A model generated the notes under the pieces. It ran no database searches, had not been told where the DNA came from, and saw nothing but the letters and a program-made list of their open reading frames with translations. DNA of 64,000 bases, from contig JAJPHV010000147.1 in NCBI GenBank assembly GCA_021325095.1, forward strand, positions 1-64,000, read 5' to 3'. This DNA comes from Chloroflexota bacterium (GTDB lineage Bacteria > Chloroflexota > Anaerolineae > Aggregatilineales > UBA2796). Position numbers and translations under genes: made by a program. Below are positions 1-8,189 of the stretch, piece by piece; positions within the stretch are counted from its first letter, which is position 1; every line of letters starts with the position of its first letter.

Positions 1-70
1 CGGCCACTAACCCTTCCAAGATCGCCCCTTCTGCATCACTCAGGTCCATACGATACCCTTGCCGTCCCAT
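1..70 (-). mobile_element. IS5-type transposase, N-terminal fragment cut by window edge
   Basis: Reading leftward from an ATG at 70, an open frame of 23 codons runs off the window. Its first residues, MGRQGYRMDLSDAEGAILE, resemble the opening of IS5/IS4-type transposases (DUF4096), which typically read D-L-[ST]-D-[AE]-[EQ]-W-A-x-[IL]-E-P-L. The two residues usually conserved as W and P are both Gly here, which may mean decay. Only this stub is visible, so family assignment rests on about ten matching positions. An unrelated protein is possible. Confidence 0.4.
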
Positions 71-295
71 CGTTCATGCCCTATCTCATGGACGGCACGC
101 GATCTTAGCCCTTCCCACATTCTTTGCCTAATCCCTCTCTTTCCAGACGGTCTCTGAGTTTGTTGAATGCCGGGTTCGTCAAGCTAGAACTAGCCCGATC
201 CCGGATCGCCGGTGAAAGCGACTGCGAAGGAACGCAAGGAACAGCATGGCATGGTATCAGCGGCGCACATCTTTCCCGATAAAGGCGGTGAAGCA

Positions 296-334
296 ATAAA
301 TAATGAGCCGAGGCCGGAATGACCCCGGCCTCGG
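296..334 (-). terminator. Rho-independent terminator of the DUF4340/Gld-type ABC operon
   Basis: A perfect 10-bp stem (arms 308-317 and 325-334, CCGAGGCCGG/CCGGCCTCGG) with a 7-nt loop lies just downstream of the DUF4340 stop codon. On the minus strand the stem is followed by the T-rich stretch CTCATTATTTATTG. This is the classical intrinsic-terminator arrangement and marks the end of the three-gene operon. Confidence 0.75.
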
Positions 335-338
335 TGGT

Positions 339-1565
339 CTAGAACGTGGATGCGCTTTGCGTTGCGCCCTGCGTCGGGGCTGCCGTCGCGGGCTGGGTTG
401 CTCCCGGCGCAGCGGTCTGAGCCGGGCCAGATGCAGCGCCCGGCGTGGCGGTGGCAGCAGCGGAGGCAGTCGCCGGTGCTGTAGCGGGTGGCACGATCAG
501 GTCCGTCCTCGCCAGCGGAATGAACGCCTCGGCCAGCGTCGAAGATACCTCCACATAGTAGGGTGATAGGGACGATTTAACCACATAGTTACCGCTGTCC
601 TGCTTCGCGCCTACCCTCAACGTATAAGTATTCTCGACGATCTTTGTCGGGAGCGGCGCGGCAGACTGTGTTGCACTGCGGCCAAACGGCAGACCAGCCC
701 CGGTAGTTGCCGTTGGGGTGAGCGTCACCTGTTCCTGCGTGGTCAGCGTGATTGTCGCCAGCGGCGCTTTCATGCCATATTTGTCCTGATCGCTCTTGCC
801 GAGGGGTGTTGTCAGCGTCACGCTGGTAACTTGCCCAAGCAGTCCGGTGATCTTGTCGGCGTTGAGCTTTTCGCCCTGCGGCAGACCGGCCCATGTCCAG
901 GCATTGTTTGTTTTGTTGAACTCGAACGTACCCTGCTTGTTCGTGACGACCATGCGCACGACGTTTGCCTGGTTGATGGTGAAATAAGGCGCATCGATCC
1001 AGGAGGAAAGGCTGGTCGGCACGTCGCCCGACGTCAGGCCGCTGGTCAAATAAACCAGGTCCTGATCGTTGAGCCGGGTGTGAGCCGCACTCGCGCCTTC
1101 CGAACTGCCAATGTACAGCTTATCGACCTTATCACCTTGCTTGATCTCCAACATCCGCTCGTAGGCATCGGGTGCGACGCGGAGCCGACTCTGGCTGGAG
1201 CGGTTCTGCGCGATCAATCGGCTCGTATCCAGCGCCTTCACTTTGTTAAGCAGCCCGGTGATCTGGGTCGTCGATAGCGGATAGTCATCGGCTTTGGGCA
1301 GCACCCACTCGCCCGCGCTGTTTTTGGTGAAAACGATCTGACTGCCGTTGTCCTTGTCGTGGATGGTCAGACCTGTCACGCTCTCCGGTTTGAAATCCTG
1401 CAACAGCGGGCCGTGAGATGGCGCGACACTGGCAACGCCGGGCAAATAGACGGCCACCGCCAGAATAAGCTGCACGACCAGGACAGCGGCCAGGAGCCGA
1501 TTGAAGCGGTTCAGGCGGCGCAAATGGAGGTTCAATTTGAAGGTCGGTTTGGTCTTGGCTTGCAT
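339..1565 (-). CDS. DUF4340 domain-containing membrane-anchored protein
   Basis: A 408-residue protein with one N-terminal membrane segment (about residues 22-45) and a large extracytoplasmic part. The region from about 60 to 330 has the DUF4340 pattern: repeated modules with W-x-L and 'pl...i..ll..l..l' strings, such as GEWVLPKADDYPLS near residue 85 and AWTWAGLPQG near 228. The C-terminal 60 residues are an Ala/Pro/Thr-rich, probably disordered tail. It is the last gene of a minus-strand operon, 4 bp after the permease-GldG fusion. DUF4340 proteins are commonly encoded beside GldG-type ABC systems, so it is probably an accessory subunit of that complex. Its biochemical function is unknown. 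Confidence 0.85.
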   Translation of the reverse strand: MQAKTKPTFKLNLHLRRLNRFNRLLAAVLVVQLILAVAVYLPGVASVAPSHGPLLQDFKPESVTGLTIHDKDNGSQIVFTKNSAGEWVLPKADDYPLSTTQITGLLNKVKALDTSRLIAQNRSSQSRLRVAPDAYERMLEIKQGDKVDKLYIGSSEGASAAHTRLNDQDLVYLTSGLTSGDVPTSLSSWIDAPYFTINQANVVRMVVTNKQGTFEFNKTNNAWTWAGLPQGEKLNADKITGLLGQVTSVTLTTPLGKSDQDKYGMKAPLATITLTTQEQVTLTPTATTGAGLPFGRSATQSAAPLPTKIVENTYTLRVGAKQDSGNYVVKSSLSPYYVEVSSTLAEAFIPLARTDLIVPPATAPATASAAATATPGAASGPAQTAAPGATQPATAAPTQGATQSASTF

Positions 1566-1569
1566 GGCG

Positions 1570-4512
1570 TCATGCTCCTCCCTGGCGGGCAGGCTGCATA
1601 GGCCGTATTTCCTGGCTTGGCGCGGCCAGTTCCATCGGTTTTTCGCTGCTGCGGCGGATCTGCCAGATCGCGCCCAGGCCGATCAGCGTCAGCAGCGCAA
1701 AGACGTAGTTGCCGATCTCCCAGCGAGATTTTTCTGCATCGCTGAGTGGGATCAGCACGCGGGCAGCTTCCGACTTGGCGCGGATGCTGGATAGCGCCAC
1801 GTCCTCGGTAAACCACTCGGCACTGTTCTGCACAAGCTGAATGTTGTTCGTGGCTGTGTCCACGCCAAGCCGCTGGCCCAGGTTAAACAGCGTGTCGTTG
1901 AGGAACTCAGAACTTCCAACGACGATCAGGCGCGCTGTGTCCGGTGATTTGGCGATGAAGCCTGCCCTTTCGCCTGCTTTGGGCGTGGCCGTTGCAGTAG
2001 GCGTGGCCGAGGGCTGTGCGGTGGGCGCGCTGCTGGCGCTGGCGGTGGGCGTAGCAGCAAATGGAGACGGCTTCCCGGCAAAATAGCTGGCGAAGCTGCC
2101 TTCTACAGCGACGGCCAGCGTTTGCACGCCGGGCGACCCCTCAACCGGGAACCCGGTATCGGGATACAGATCGGTGTTGGGCTGCGTGTTGGTGTTCGTC
2201 GTGGTCCAGGCTTTTGCCGTAGATTTCAACAGCGGCGTCACCTTCAAGCCTTTGGTCTTGTTCTGATCAATCGTGATCGGGGATACCCACTGTAATGTAA
2301 CGGCGGACAAACGCGCAGTAGCCGGGTTGCTGCTGTCCATGCCACTGGCGCGCACATCGACAAACGGCGGATAGTTGATAGCCTGGATTTCCGTCACCGT
2401 TGCGCCGCCCAGATTGCGCTGAACCTGGATCGGGAACGGCACGTTCTGAGTGTCCATCACCAGTTTTTTCTCGACGGTGATCCCGTAGCTGCTCAACATG
2501 TCCTGCAAGCCGTTGTCTACCGGCTGCAAAGCCAGATTGCCCGTCGGATCAACGCTCATCTGGTAGTTCCCGGCAGCCACGAAGACCGAGCCGCCGCGCA
2601 TCAGGAACTGATCGACGGCGTAACGTTCCACGTCGGTCATCCCCTGTGGGCCGATCAGGATCAGCGCGTCCAGATCGTCCGCAACGTGGCCGGAGGACAG
2701 GTCAACGGTGCTCACGTTGTAATTCTGGCGCAGCGCCTGCTCAAGCGTGCTGTACTGCTGCCAGCTTTGCTGGCTCATCGGGTCAATGTTCCGGCCCGCC
2801 GAAGTCCAGAGGCCAACCGCGTGCAGGAACCCCGATGAGGAGCGCTTGAGTGCCGACTCGATGCTCGTCCTGATCTGCGCCTCGCTCACGTCGCCGGACG
2901 GATAGAGCACCTCCGATTTACCGTCCGCTTCAAGCACCATATGCAGGTAAAACTTGTCGGGCGACAGCAGACCCGCCGAGATCGGCTCGATCTGATATTT
3001 GCTGAACAGCGTTTGCTCGCTGACGCCGTTCTTTGGATCGGACACGTCCACGCCCTTGAAGGTGAATTTGCCGTTGGATTTCTGCGCGATGTCCTGTGCC
3101 ACCTTGTTGATTATGTTCGGCGCATCCTTAAGTGAGTCCGGCAGCGTCTTCGGCGTGAAGTAAAGCGTTAGCTGCGCCGGCTGCTTGAGCGAGGCCAGCA
3201 CCGCGTCGATGCTCTGGAAGCCGAACACCGCCTTCTTGATATTGCTGGTCAGATCGTATTCCAGATTGCGCAGGCGAATATCTGGCGCATTGCCGTTGCT
3301 GCGCACGTCGATCATGTTGAGCAGATTCAGCGTCGTATTCTGATCCCCGTATCGGATCAGGATGTCGAAATAGGCGTTGACCACCGACGTTTTGCCGCGA
3401 TCATTGACCTGCAACGGCGTCGGGCGGATGCCATAGATTTGATTGGCTTCCTGTTCCAGTGAAGGCGTTTTGATCGGATCGACAAACTCAAGCTGAAGTT
3501 TGTCGCCAGCCGCGATCTTGTATTCTTCCAGCATGTCGCGGATGGTCGGAATGAGCGGCGCGAGCAGCGGGTGAGTGTCCTGGCTGAAATAACCCCGGAT
3601 CAGCAGCGGCTCTTGCAGGTTCGCCATCAGATCGCGCGTCACGGGCGAGAGCGTATATTGCCCGTTCTGGGTCAGGTCGGCGCGGGCCGTGCTCACGCGG
3701 GCCATCCACAGGTTGAAGACGATCAGGTTGATGATCAACAGCGCTGTGCCGAGCCGCCGGTTGAAGCGGTAATCCTTCAGCTTGAGGCCGGTGCTCCAAC
3801 GCTTGCTATCCAGGGAAAGAATGTTCAGCGCCAGGAAGATAAGCGTTAGCGTGCCATAATAGATCAGGTCGCGCAGGTCAATGACGCCGCGTTCGATGCT
3901 CTCGAAACGGCTCCCCGTGCCCAGTGCCCGCAAAAAGTCCGAGAGACCGGCATTGGTGAAGGCCGTGATCGTTGGCGAACCAACCAGATAAAACAACCCG
4001 CAGAGGATAGCTGTCAGCAGTAGAGACACGATCTGGTTGTCGGTGCGGGACGAGACGAACAGCCCGATGGCGATGTACGACGAAGCCATGAGCACCGCCG
4101 CCAGGTAGCCGCCGATGGCCGGGCCGGGATCGAGCGGGCCGAGCAGCAGCACCGTGATTGGCAATGAGAGCGTCAGCAGCAGTGCCACGCACACCAGTGC
4201 CAGCACCGCCAGGAATTTGCCGATCACGAGCTGCGACAGCCGAACGGGCATCGTCAACAGCATTTCCAGCGTGCCCGTTGATTGCTCCTCGCTCCATTGG
4301 CGCATGGTCAACGTCGAGATCAGCAGGATCAGCAGGACAGGCATCCACTGGAACAGCGGACGAATATCGGCCAACCCACGCCCGAAGAAGCCGCTGACCC
4401 AGAAGAACGAAAAGTGGACTGCCAGCAGAAAAATACCGACGAAGATCAGCGCCATCGGCGATCCGAAGTAGCCGTCCAGTTCTTTGCGGGTGATAGACAG
4501 CACTTGCTTCAT
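1570..4512 (-). CDS. Fused ABC-2 permease and GldG-type ABC auxiliary protein
   Basis: This 980-residue protein joins two units that are separate genes (gldF and gldG) in gliding bacteria. Residues 1 to about 240 form a six-helix ABC-2 permease. A further helix near 255-275 starts the GldG part, which runs as a large extracytoplasmic domain, including the GldG-typical segment RYGDQNTTLNLLN near 385, to a Ser/Thr/Ala/Pro-rich linker near 830. A last membrane helix lies near 930-955 (FALLTLIGLGAIWQI). Upstream, 17 bp away, is the ATPase; downstream, 4 bp away, is the DUF4340 protein. Together they would form a complete exporter-like or mechanochemical ABC complex. Cargo is unknown, and gliding should not be assumed, since such systems are widespread in non-gliding bacteria. 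Confidence 0.85.
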   Translation of the reverse strand: MKQVLSITRKELDGYFGSPMALIFVGIFLLAVHFSFFWVSGFFGRGLADIRPLFQWMPVLLILLISTLTMRQWSEEQSTGTLEMLLTMPVRLSQLVIGKFLAVLALVCVALLLTLSLPITVLLLGPLDPGPAIGGYLAAVLMASSYIAIGLFVSSRTDNQIVSLLLTAILCGLFYLVGSPTITAFTNAGLSDFLRALGTGSRFESIERGVIDLRDLIYYGTLTLIFLALNILSLDSKRWSTGLKLKDYRFNRRLGTALLIINLIVFNLWMARVSTARADLTQNGQYTLSPVTRDLMANLQEPLLIRGYFSQDTHPLLAPLIPTIRDMLEEYKIAAGDKLQLEFVDPIKTPSLEQEANQIYGIRPTPLQVNDRGKTSVVNAYFDILIRYGDQNTTLNLLNMIDVRSNGNAPDIRLRNLEYDLTSNIKKAVFGFQSIDAVLASLKQPAQLTLYFTPKTLPDSLKDAPNIINKVAQDIAQKSNGKFTFKGVDVSDPKNGVSEQTLFSKYQIEPISAGLLSPDKFYLHMVLEADGKSEVLYPSGDVSEAQIRTSIESALKRSSSGFLHAVGLWTSAGRNIDPMSQQSWQQYSTLEQALRQNYNVSTVDLSSGHVADDLDALILIGPQGMTDVERYAVDQFLMRGGSVFVAAGNYQMSVDPTGNLALQPVDNGLQDMLSSYGITVEKKLVMDTQNVPFPIQVQRNLGGATVTEIQAINYPPFVDVRASGMDSSNPATARLSAVTLQWVSPITIDQNKTKGLKVTPLLKSTAKAWTTTNTNTQPNTDLYPDTGFPVEGSPGVQTLAVAVEGSFASYFAGKPSPFAATPTASASSAPTAQPSATPTATATPKAGERAGFIAKSPDTARLIVVGSSEFLNDTLFNLGQRLGVDTATNNIQLVQNSAEWFTEDVALSSIRAKSEAARVLIPLSDAEKSRWEIGNYVFALLTLIGLGAIWQIRRSSEKPMELAAPSQEIRPMQPARQGGA

Positions 4513-4529
4513 AGATCAGTTCCTTTGAC

Positions 4530-5438
4530 TCAGGCAGCCAACTGACTGAAAATCGATTCCAGTGTAACCACTTCACGGCGCAGTTCACGCAGCGGCCAAT
4601 CCTGCGCCTTGGCGGCCTCGTAAACCTGCGGGGAAACGTCTGCACTGCTGATCACGCGGTAGGCCGGATAACCATCGCGGCTCTGGAACGGTTCAACGCC
4701 CTGAACATTCGGCAGAACAGCAAGCTGCTGCTCGATCTCTCCCACGGGCTGCTGCAAGACCAGGATCGTGTTGCTGGTCGCCTCAAGTTCATCCAGGCGC
4801 GCGTCAGCTTTGACCTTGCCCGCCATGATGATGATCACCCGGTCACAAACGGCCTCCACTTCGGCCAGAATGTGCGACGAAAACAGGATCGTACTGTGCT
4901 GCGCCAGGCGCTTGATCAGCCGCCGTATCTCCACGATCTGCGTCGGGTCCAGGCCAATGGTTGGCTCATCCAGGATAATCACCTTCGGCTTGTGCAGAAT
5001 AGCCTGGGCAATGCCCACCCGCTGGCGCAGCCCTTTACTGAGCTGGCCGATGCGCCGCGTGCGATAGTCCACCAGACCCGTCGCGTGAATCGCGTCCGAA
5101 AGGCACTGCTTCTGGTCAGCCTCCGGGATGCCGCGCAGGTCGGCCATCAGCTTGAGGTAGGACTGTACTGAAAGGTTGGGATAGAGGGGCGTGTTTTCCG
5201 ACAGGTAGCCCAGCCGCGCCTGCACCTCGCGCGGATGAGCTAGGACATCCAGGCCGTCGATAGCAACGCTGCCATCGTCCGGCTGGATATAGCCGGTCAG
5301 GATTTTGATGGTGGTCGATTTGCCAGCGCCGTTGGGACCAAGCAATCCTACAATCTCCCCCGCGCCGACCTCGAAACTCACCCCACGCAGGGCCTCTATG
5401 GAGCCGTAAGATTTCGTCAAGTTTTCAGCCTTAATCAT
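4530..5438 (-). CDS. ABC transporter ATP-binding protein (GldA/NatA-like)
   Basis: A 302-residue nucleotide-binding subunit. Visible motifs are Walker A GPNGAGKST (residues about 34-42), the signature LSKGLRQRVG (about 133) preceding Walker B VIILDEPT (about 151), and the switch His in ILFSSHILAE. About 85 C-terminal residues after the ATPase core form the accessory domain usual in NatA/GldA-like ATPases. It is the first gene of the minus-strand operon and would energise the fused permease encoded next. Confidence 0.92.
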   Translation of the reverse strand: MIKAENLTKSYGSIEALRGVSFEVGAGEIVGLLGPNGAGKSTTIKILTGYIQPDDGSVAIDGLDVLAHPREVQARLGYLSENTPLYPNLSVQSYLKLMADLRGIPEADQKQCLSDAIHATGLVDYRTRRIGQLSKGLRQRVGIAQAILHKPKVIILDEPTIGLDPTQIVEIRRLIKRLAQHSTILFSSHILAEVEAVCDRVIIIMAGKVKADARLDELEATSNTILVLQQPVGEIEQQLAVLPNVQGVEPFQSRDGYPAYRVISSADVSPQVYEAAKAQDWPLRELRREVVTLESIFSQLAA

Positions 5439-5567
5439 CGTTAAAACTCCATCCAGACCTGTCTAAATACGGGCTGTGGGATATTCGACGGATAACAATA
5501 ACAACGAAGTATATGAAAGTTATTTGAAAATTGAGGAGATATTGTAAAACGCTGCTGCGGTTGGCCG

Positions 5568-5596
5568 TTCAAAGGTAAGTTCAGAGGTGGTAATAT
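5568..5596 (+). promoter_or_regulatory. Predicted promoter for the adenosine-specific kinase gene
   Basis: TTCAAA (5568-5573), a 17-bp spacer and TAATAT (5591-5596) make a plausible housekeeping promoter pointing at the gene starting at 5726, with a leader of about 120 nt. The AT-rich 5439-5725 interval also serves the divergent ABC operon. On the minus strand a TATACT hexamer at 5508-5513 could be its -10 element, but no good -35 accompanies it. Confidence 0.35.
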
Positions 5597-5725
5597 TAGA
5601 TCATTTGAGAGGTAGCAGGCCATCCGTGCCCGTTCTCGCCAACGACTTGTGATCAAGTTCGCTCACGGCCAGCCACAGCCGTTCTAACGGAGCAACCTTT
5701 ACCACAGACCTGGAGGTGTCTGCGA

Positions 5726-6214
5726 ATGGAACTGAAGACAGTCGCCATAGAAAAACCCGACAATATCAATTTCATCCTGGGCCAAAGCCACTTTATCAAA
5801 ACCGTCGAAGACCTGCACGAAGCGTTGGTCAACGCCGTCCCCGGTATCCGGTTCGGGCTGGCCTTCTGTGAAGCCTCTGGTGACTGTCTGGTGCGTTGGA
5901 GCGGCAACGATCAGGCCCTGATTGCCCTTGCCCAGACCAATGCGCTGGCATTGGCCGCCGGGCACAGCTTCATCGTGTTCCTGGCCGAAGGCTTCTATCC
6001 CCTTAATGTCTTGAACGCTATCAAGGCCGTCCCCGAAGTGGCCCGTATCTTCTGCGCAACGGCCAACCCGACACAGGTTGTCATCGCGGAAACCGAACAG
6101 GGGCGGGGCATCCTCGGCGTCATTGATGGCTTCAAGGTCAAAGGGGTCGAAGATGACGACGGAATCGCCTGGCGCAAGGGGCTATTGCGCCGCTTCGGCT
6201 ACAAGCTGGCGTAG
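5726..6214 (+). CDS. Adenosine-specific kinase family protein
   Basis: A 162-residue, soluble, single-domain protein matching the small adenosine-specific kinase family (formerly DUF355) along its whole length. Landmarks are the N-terminal IEKPDNINFILGQSHFIKTVED, the central segment around PGIRFGLAFCEASG, FYPLNVLNAIKAVPEV, and the C-terminal segment around GRGILGVIDGFKVKGVE. Some members phosphorylate adenosine; the physiological role in bacteria is poorly known. The start is an ATG preceded by GGAGGTG at a suitable distance. No cysteine cluster, membrane segment or truncation is seen. Confidence 0.88.
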   Translation: MELKTVAIEKPDNINFILGQSHFIKTVEDLHEALVNAVPGIRFGLAFCEASGDCLVRWSGNDQALIALAQTNALALAAGHSFIVFLAEGFYPLNVLNAIKAVPEVARIFCATANPTQVVIAETEQGRGILGVIDGFKVKGVEDDDGIAWRKGLLRRFGYKLA

Positions 6215-6335
6215 TGAACCCTGTCCGAATTGCCAACCGATCTACCGATCTATCGATCTTAATCTCGCGGCATTAGCTTCGAGCAACGAAGGAGCGAAGA
6301 ACTCTAAACCGTGCAGAAGAAGACCAGCAGTCGCT

Positions 6336-7166
6336 GTGAACAACGTTGATCCACTGCACGTCGCCCGGCGGCTGCCGTACAGCGTCGCGCGGGCAGACTT
6401 GCAGCTTGCAGCAGGGTCGGCACTGCTGGCAGGGCTGGAACAGGACGCCAGGCCGGCACTGCGCTGGTATGGCTTTTCTTCCCCGGCTTTGTTGCTCGGC
6501 CCATCACAACAGCCCGCCATCATCGACGCCGCAGCCTGTGCTCAAGCAAACCTGACCATACACCGGCGTAGAAGCGGCGGCGGGGTTGTATTGGGTGACG
6601 AGACACTCCTGATGCTCGACCTGACGTTGCCGCGCGGACACCCGCTTTACATGCACAGCGTCACCGAGTCGTACCGCTGGATCGGCGAGGTCTGGGTCGC
6701 CACCTTGTGCGACCTGGGGCTGGCGGCCCGCACTGTTTCGATTGCCGAAGCACGAGCCGACAGCCAGACGCTTTCCCCGCTGCTTAGACAGGTTTGCTTT
6801 GGCAGCCTTTCACCCTACGAAGTAGCTGTCGGGCAGCGAAAAACCGTTGGGCTGGCGCAGATGCGGCGGCGTGGTGGGGCACTCTTCCAGTGTGCAGTAC
6901 ACCTGCGTTGGGAGCCACACGAAACTGCCATGTTGATGGCTGCTACAGCGTCGGAACAATTGGCGCTGGCCCGGCAGCTTTCAGAGCGGGTGGGCGGACT
7001 CGCCGACCTTCTCGGCCACTCCGTGGACAGCCAGGCCGTCATGTCGAGCTTTGAAACGGCCCTTTCCCAGTTAGCCGGCTTAACACTGATCGATACCGAA
7101 TGGAACACGCTGGAACAAACTGCGCGTTCCGCAGACCTCGAACGTTTTGCTGCGATTGTGCTCTAA
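6336..7166 (+). CDS. Lipoate-protein ligase A / lipoyltransferase-like protein
   Basis: Protein of the LplA/LipM/LipL family (biotin/lipoate ligase fold), which attaches lipoate or octanoate to acyl-carrier domains. The family stretch RRRSGGGVVLGDETLL corresponds to the canonical RRxSGGGxVxHD lipoate-binding loop, and GQRKTVGLAQMRRRGG carries the conserved Lys. The usual His of the loop (VxHD) is Gly here, an oddity that could affect activity. The frame is open much further upstream, into the preceding gene, but family homology begins after a GTG at 6336, which gives 276 residues; I chose that start. With the LipB gene at 55.2 kb, the cell seems able to use both scavenged and made lipoate. 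Confidence 0.75.
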   Translation: MNNVDPLHVARRLPYSVARADLQLAAGSALLAGLEQDARPALRWYGFSSPALLLGPSQQPAIIDAAACAQANLTIHRRRSGGGVVLGDETLLMLDLTLPRGHPLYMHSVTESYRWIGEVWVATLCDLGLAARTVSIAEARADSQTLSPLLRQVCFGSLSPYEVAVGQRKTVGLAQMRRRGGALFQCAVHLRWEPHETAMLMAATASEQLALARQLSERVGGLADLLGHSVDSQAVMSSFETALSQLAGLTLIDTEWNTLEQTARSADLERFAAIVL

Positions 7167-7226
7167 ACACCTGCGAAAGAACCAGATTCATCCTGTGCAC
7201 GGGGAATCGGCGCGCCGATTCGTCTT

Positions 7227-7344
7227 TGCGCGCAATCGATCAAATCTTATCACCAGATTGACATTTTCGAGATAATCAACTATGATTGGAGCAGAAATAA
7301 TCATCGATTATGCTCTTTTGTGACGTTTTCTGCGCGCAATCGAT
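7227..7344 (+). promoter_or_regulatory. Operator-like repeats around the deoR-family promoter
   Basis: The 14-bp sequence TGCGCGCAATCGAT occurs twice as a direct repeat, at 7227-7240 and 7331-7344, 104 bp apart, flanking the promoter. Between them lies an inverted repeat, ATAATC-ATC-GATTAT (7297-7311), just downstream of the predicted transcription start. DeoR/GlpR regulators often repress their own operon from several operators and can loop DNA. Binding by the adjacent regulator is inference. Confidence 0.55.
7258..7286 (+). promoter_or_regulatory. Strong predicted sigma-70-type promoter of the sugar locus
   Basis: TTGACA (7258-7263), exactly 17 bp, then TATGAT (7281-7286). This is close to consensus and lies about 95 bp upstream of the DeoR-family start codon, giving a leader that includes the palindrome at 7297-7311 and the second 14-bp repeat. 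Confidence 0.65.
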
Positions 7345-7380
7345 GAAGGTCACACCACACGATTTGATAAGCTGTGCGGA

Positions 7381-8139
7381 ATGCTCAACCGTTATAGACA
7401 GCAACAAATTGCGCAACTGGTCAGGGAACGACAACAGATCACTGTCACAGAATTGAGCCAGCATTTCAGCGTCAGCGAAGCAACGATCCGACGTGATCTG
7501 GCAGTGCTGGGCGATTCGGGCGAAATCCGGCGCACACATGGCGGAGCCGTCGCTATCGATCATGCCGCGCCTGGCCCGTTGCTTGTGTCCAGGGTGGAAC
7601 ACGAGGCAGAGAAGCAGCGAATTGGGCGCGCGGCAGCCCGATTCGTCCAGGACGGCATGACCATTTTCCTCGGCTCCGGAACGACCTCCCTGGAAGTTGC
7701 CCGCAACCTGCAAGACCGCGCCCGCCTGACGGTCATTACCAACGGACTCAACATCGCCAACCAGCTTGCGCACAATCAGAACATCGACCTGATTATCGTC
7801 GGCGGCGTGCTGCGGCATTCGGAACTATCGATCATCGGGCACTTCACCGAGCTGATCCTCAAAGAACTCCGCGCCGACAAAGTCATCATGGGTATGGGGG
7901 CGATTGACATCAATGGTGGGTTGACCAGCGGTTATCTGCCGGAGACGCTGACCGCGCGCGCCATTATCAATTTCGCGCCCGAAGTCATTCTGGTCGCCGA
8001 CCACAGCAAATTCAACAAGGTCGCTCCGGCTTTCGTCGCGCCCATCACCGCCATCAGCACGCTCGTTACGGACGACCAGGCCCCGCCTGAAACAGTGGCA
8101 AAGATCAGACAACTGGGGATCGATGTCATCCTGACCTAG
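7381..8139 (+). CDS. DeoR/GlpR-family transcriptional regulator
   Basis: A 252-residue repressor-type protein. Residues 1-57 are the DeoR helix-turn-helix (QQIAQLVRERQQITVTELSQ, then VSEATIRRDLAVL), followed by the family hinge RRTHGGA. The remainder is the DeoR sensor domain of the sugar-phosphate isomerase-like fold, with the conserved IFLGSGTTSLEVA, TVITNGLNIA and VADHSKF segments. It probably responds to a phosphorylated sugar made by the pathway it controls. It heads the locus and is followed closely by the ROK kinase. The upstream repeats suggest autoregulation. Confidence 0.92.
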   Translation: MLNRYRQQQIAQLVRERQQITVTELSQHFSVSEATIRRDLAVLGDSGEIRRTHGGAVAIDHAAPGPLLVSRVEHEAEKQRIGRAAARFVQDGMTIFLGSGTTSLEVARNLQDRARLTVITNGLNIANQLAHNQNIDLIIVGGVLRHSELSIIGHFTELILKELRADKVIMGMGAIDINGGLTSGYLPETLTARAIINFAPEVILVADHSKFNKVAPAFVAPITAISTLVTDDQAPPETVAKIRQLGIDVILT

Positions 8140-8189
8140 CCTTGACTTGGCTTTCGGCGCGCCGGGTCTATATGGGAGGCTCTTCACAA

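Noticed and set aside
105..296. A 63-codon minus-strand frame upstream of the transposase fragment
   Set aside because: It has no family similarity and a Cys/Pro-rich N-terminus; not supported as a gene.
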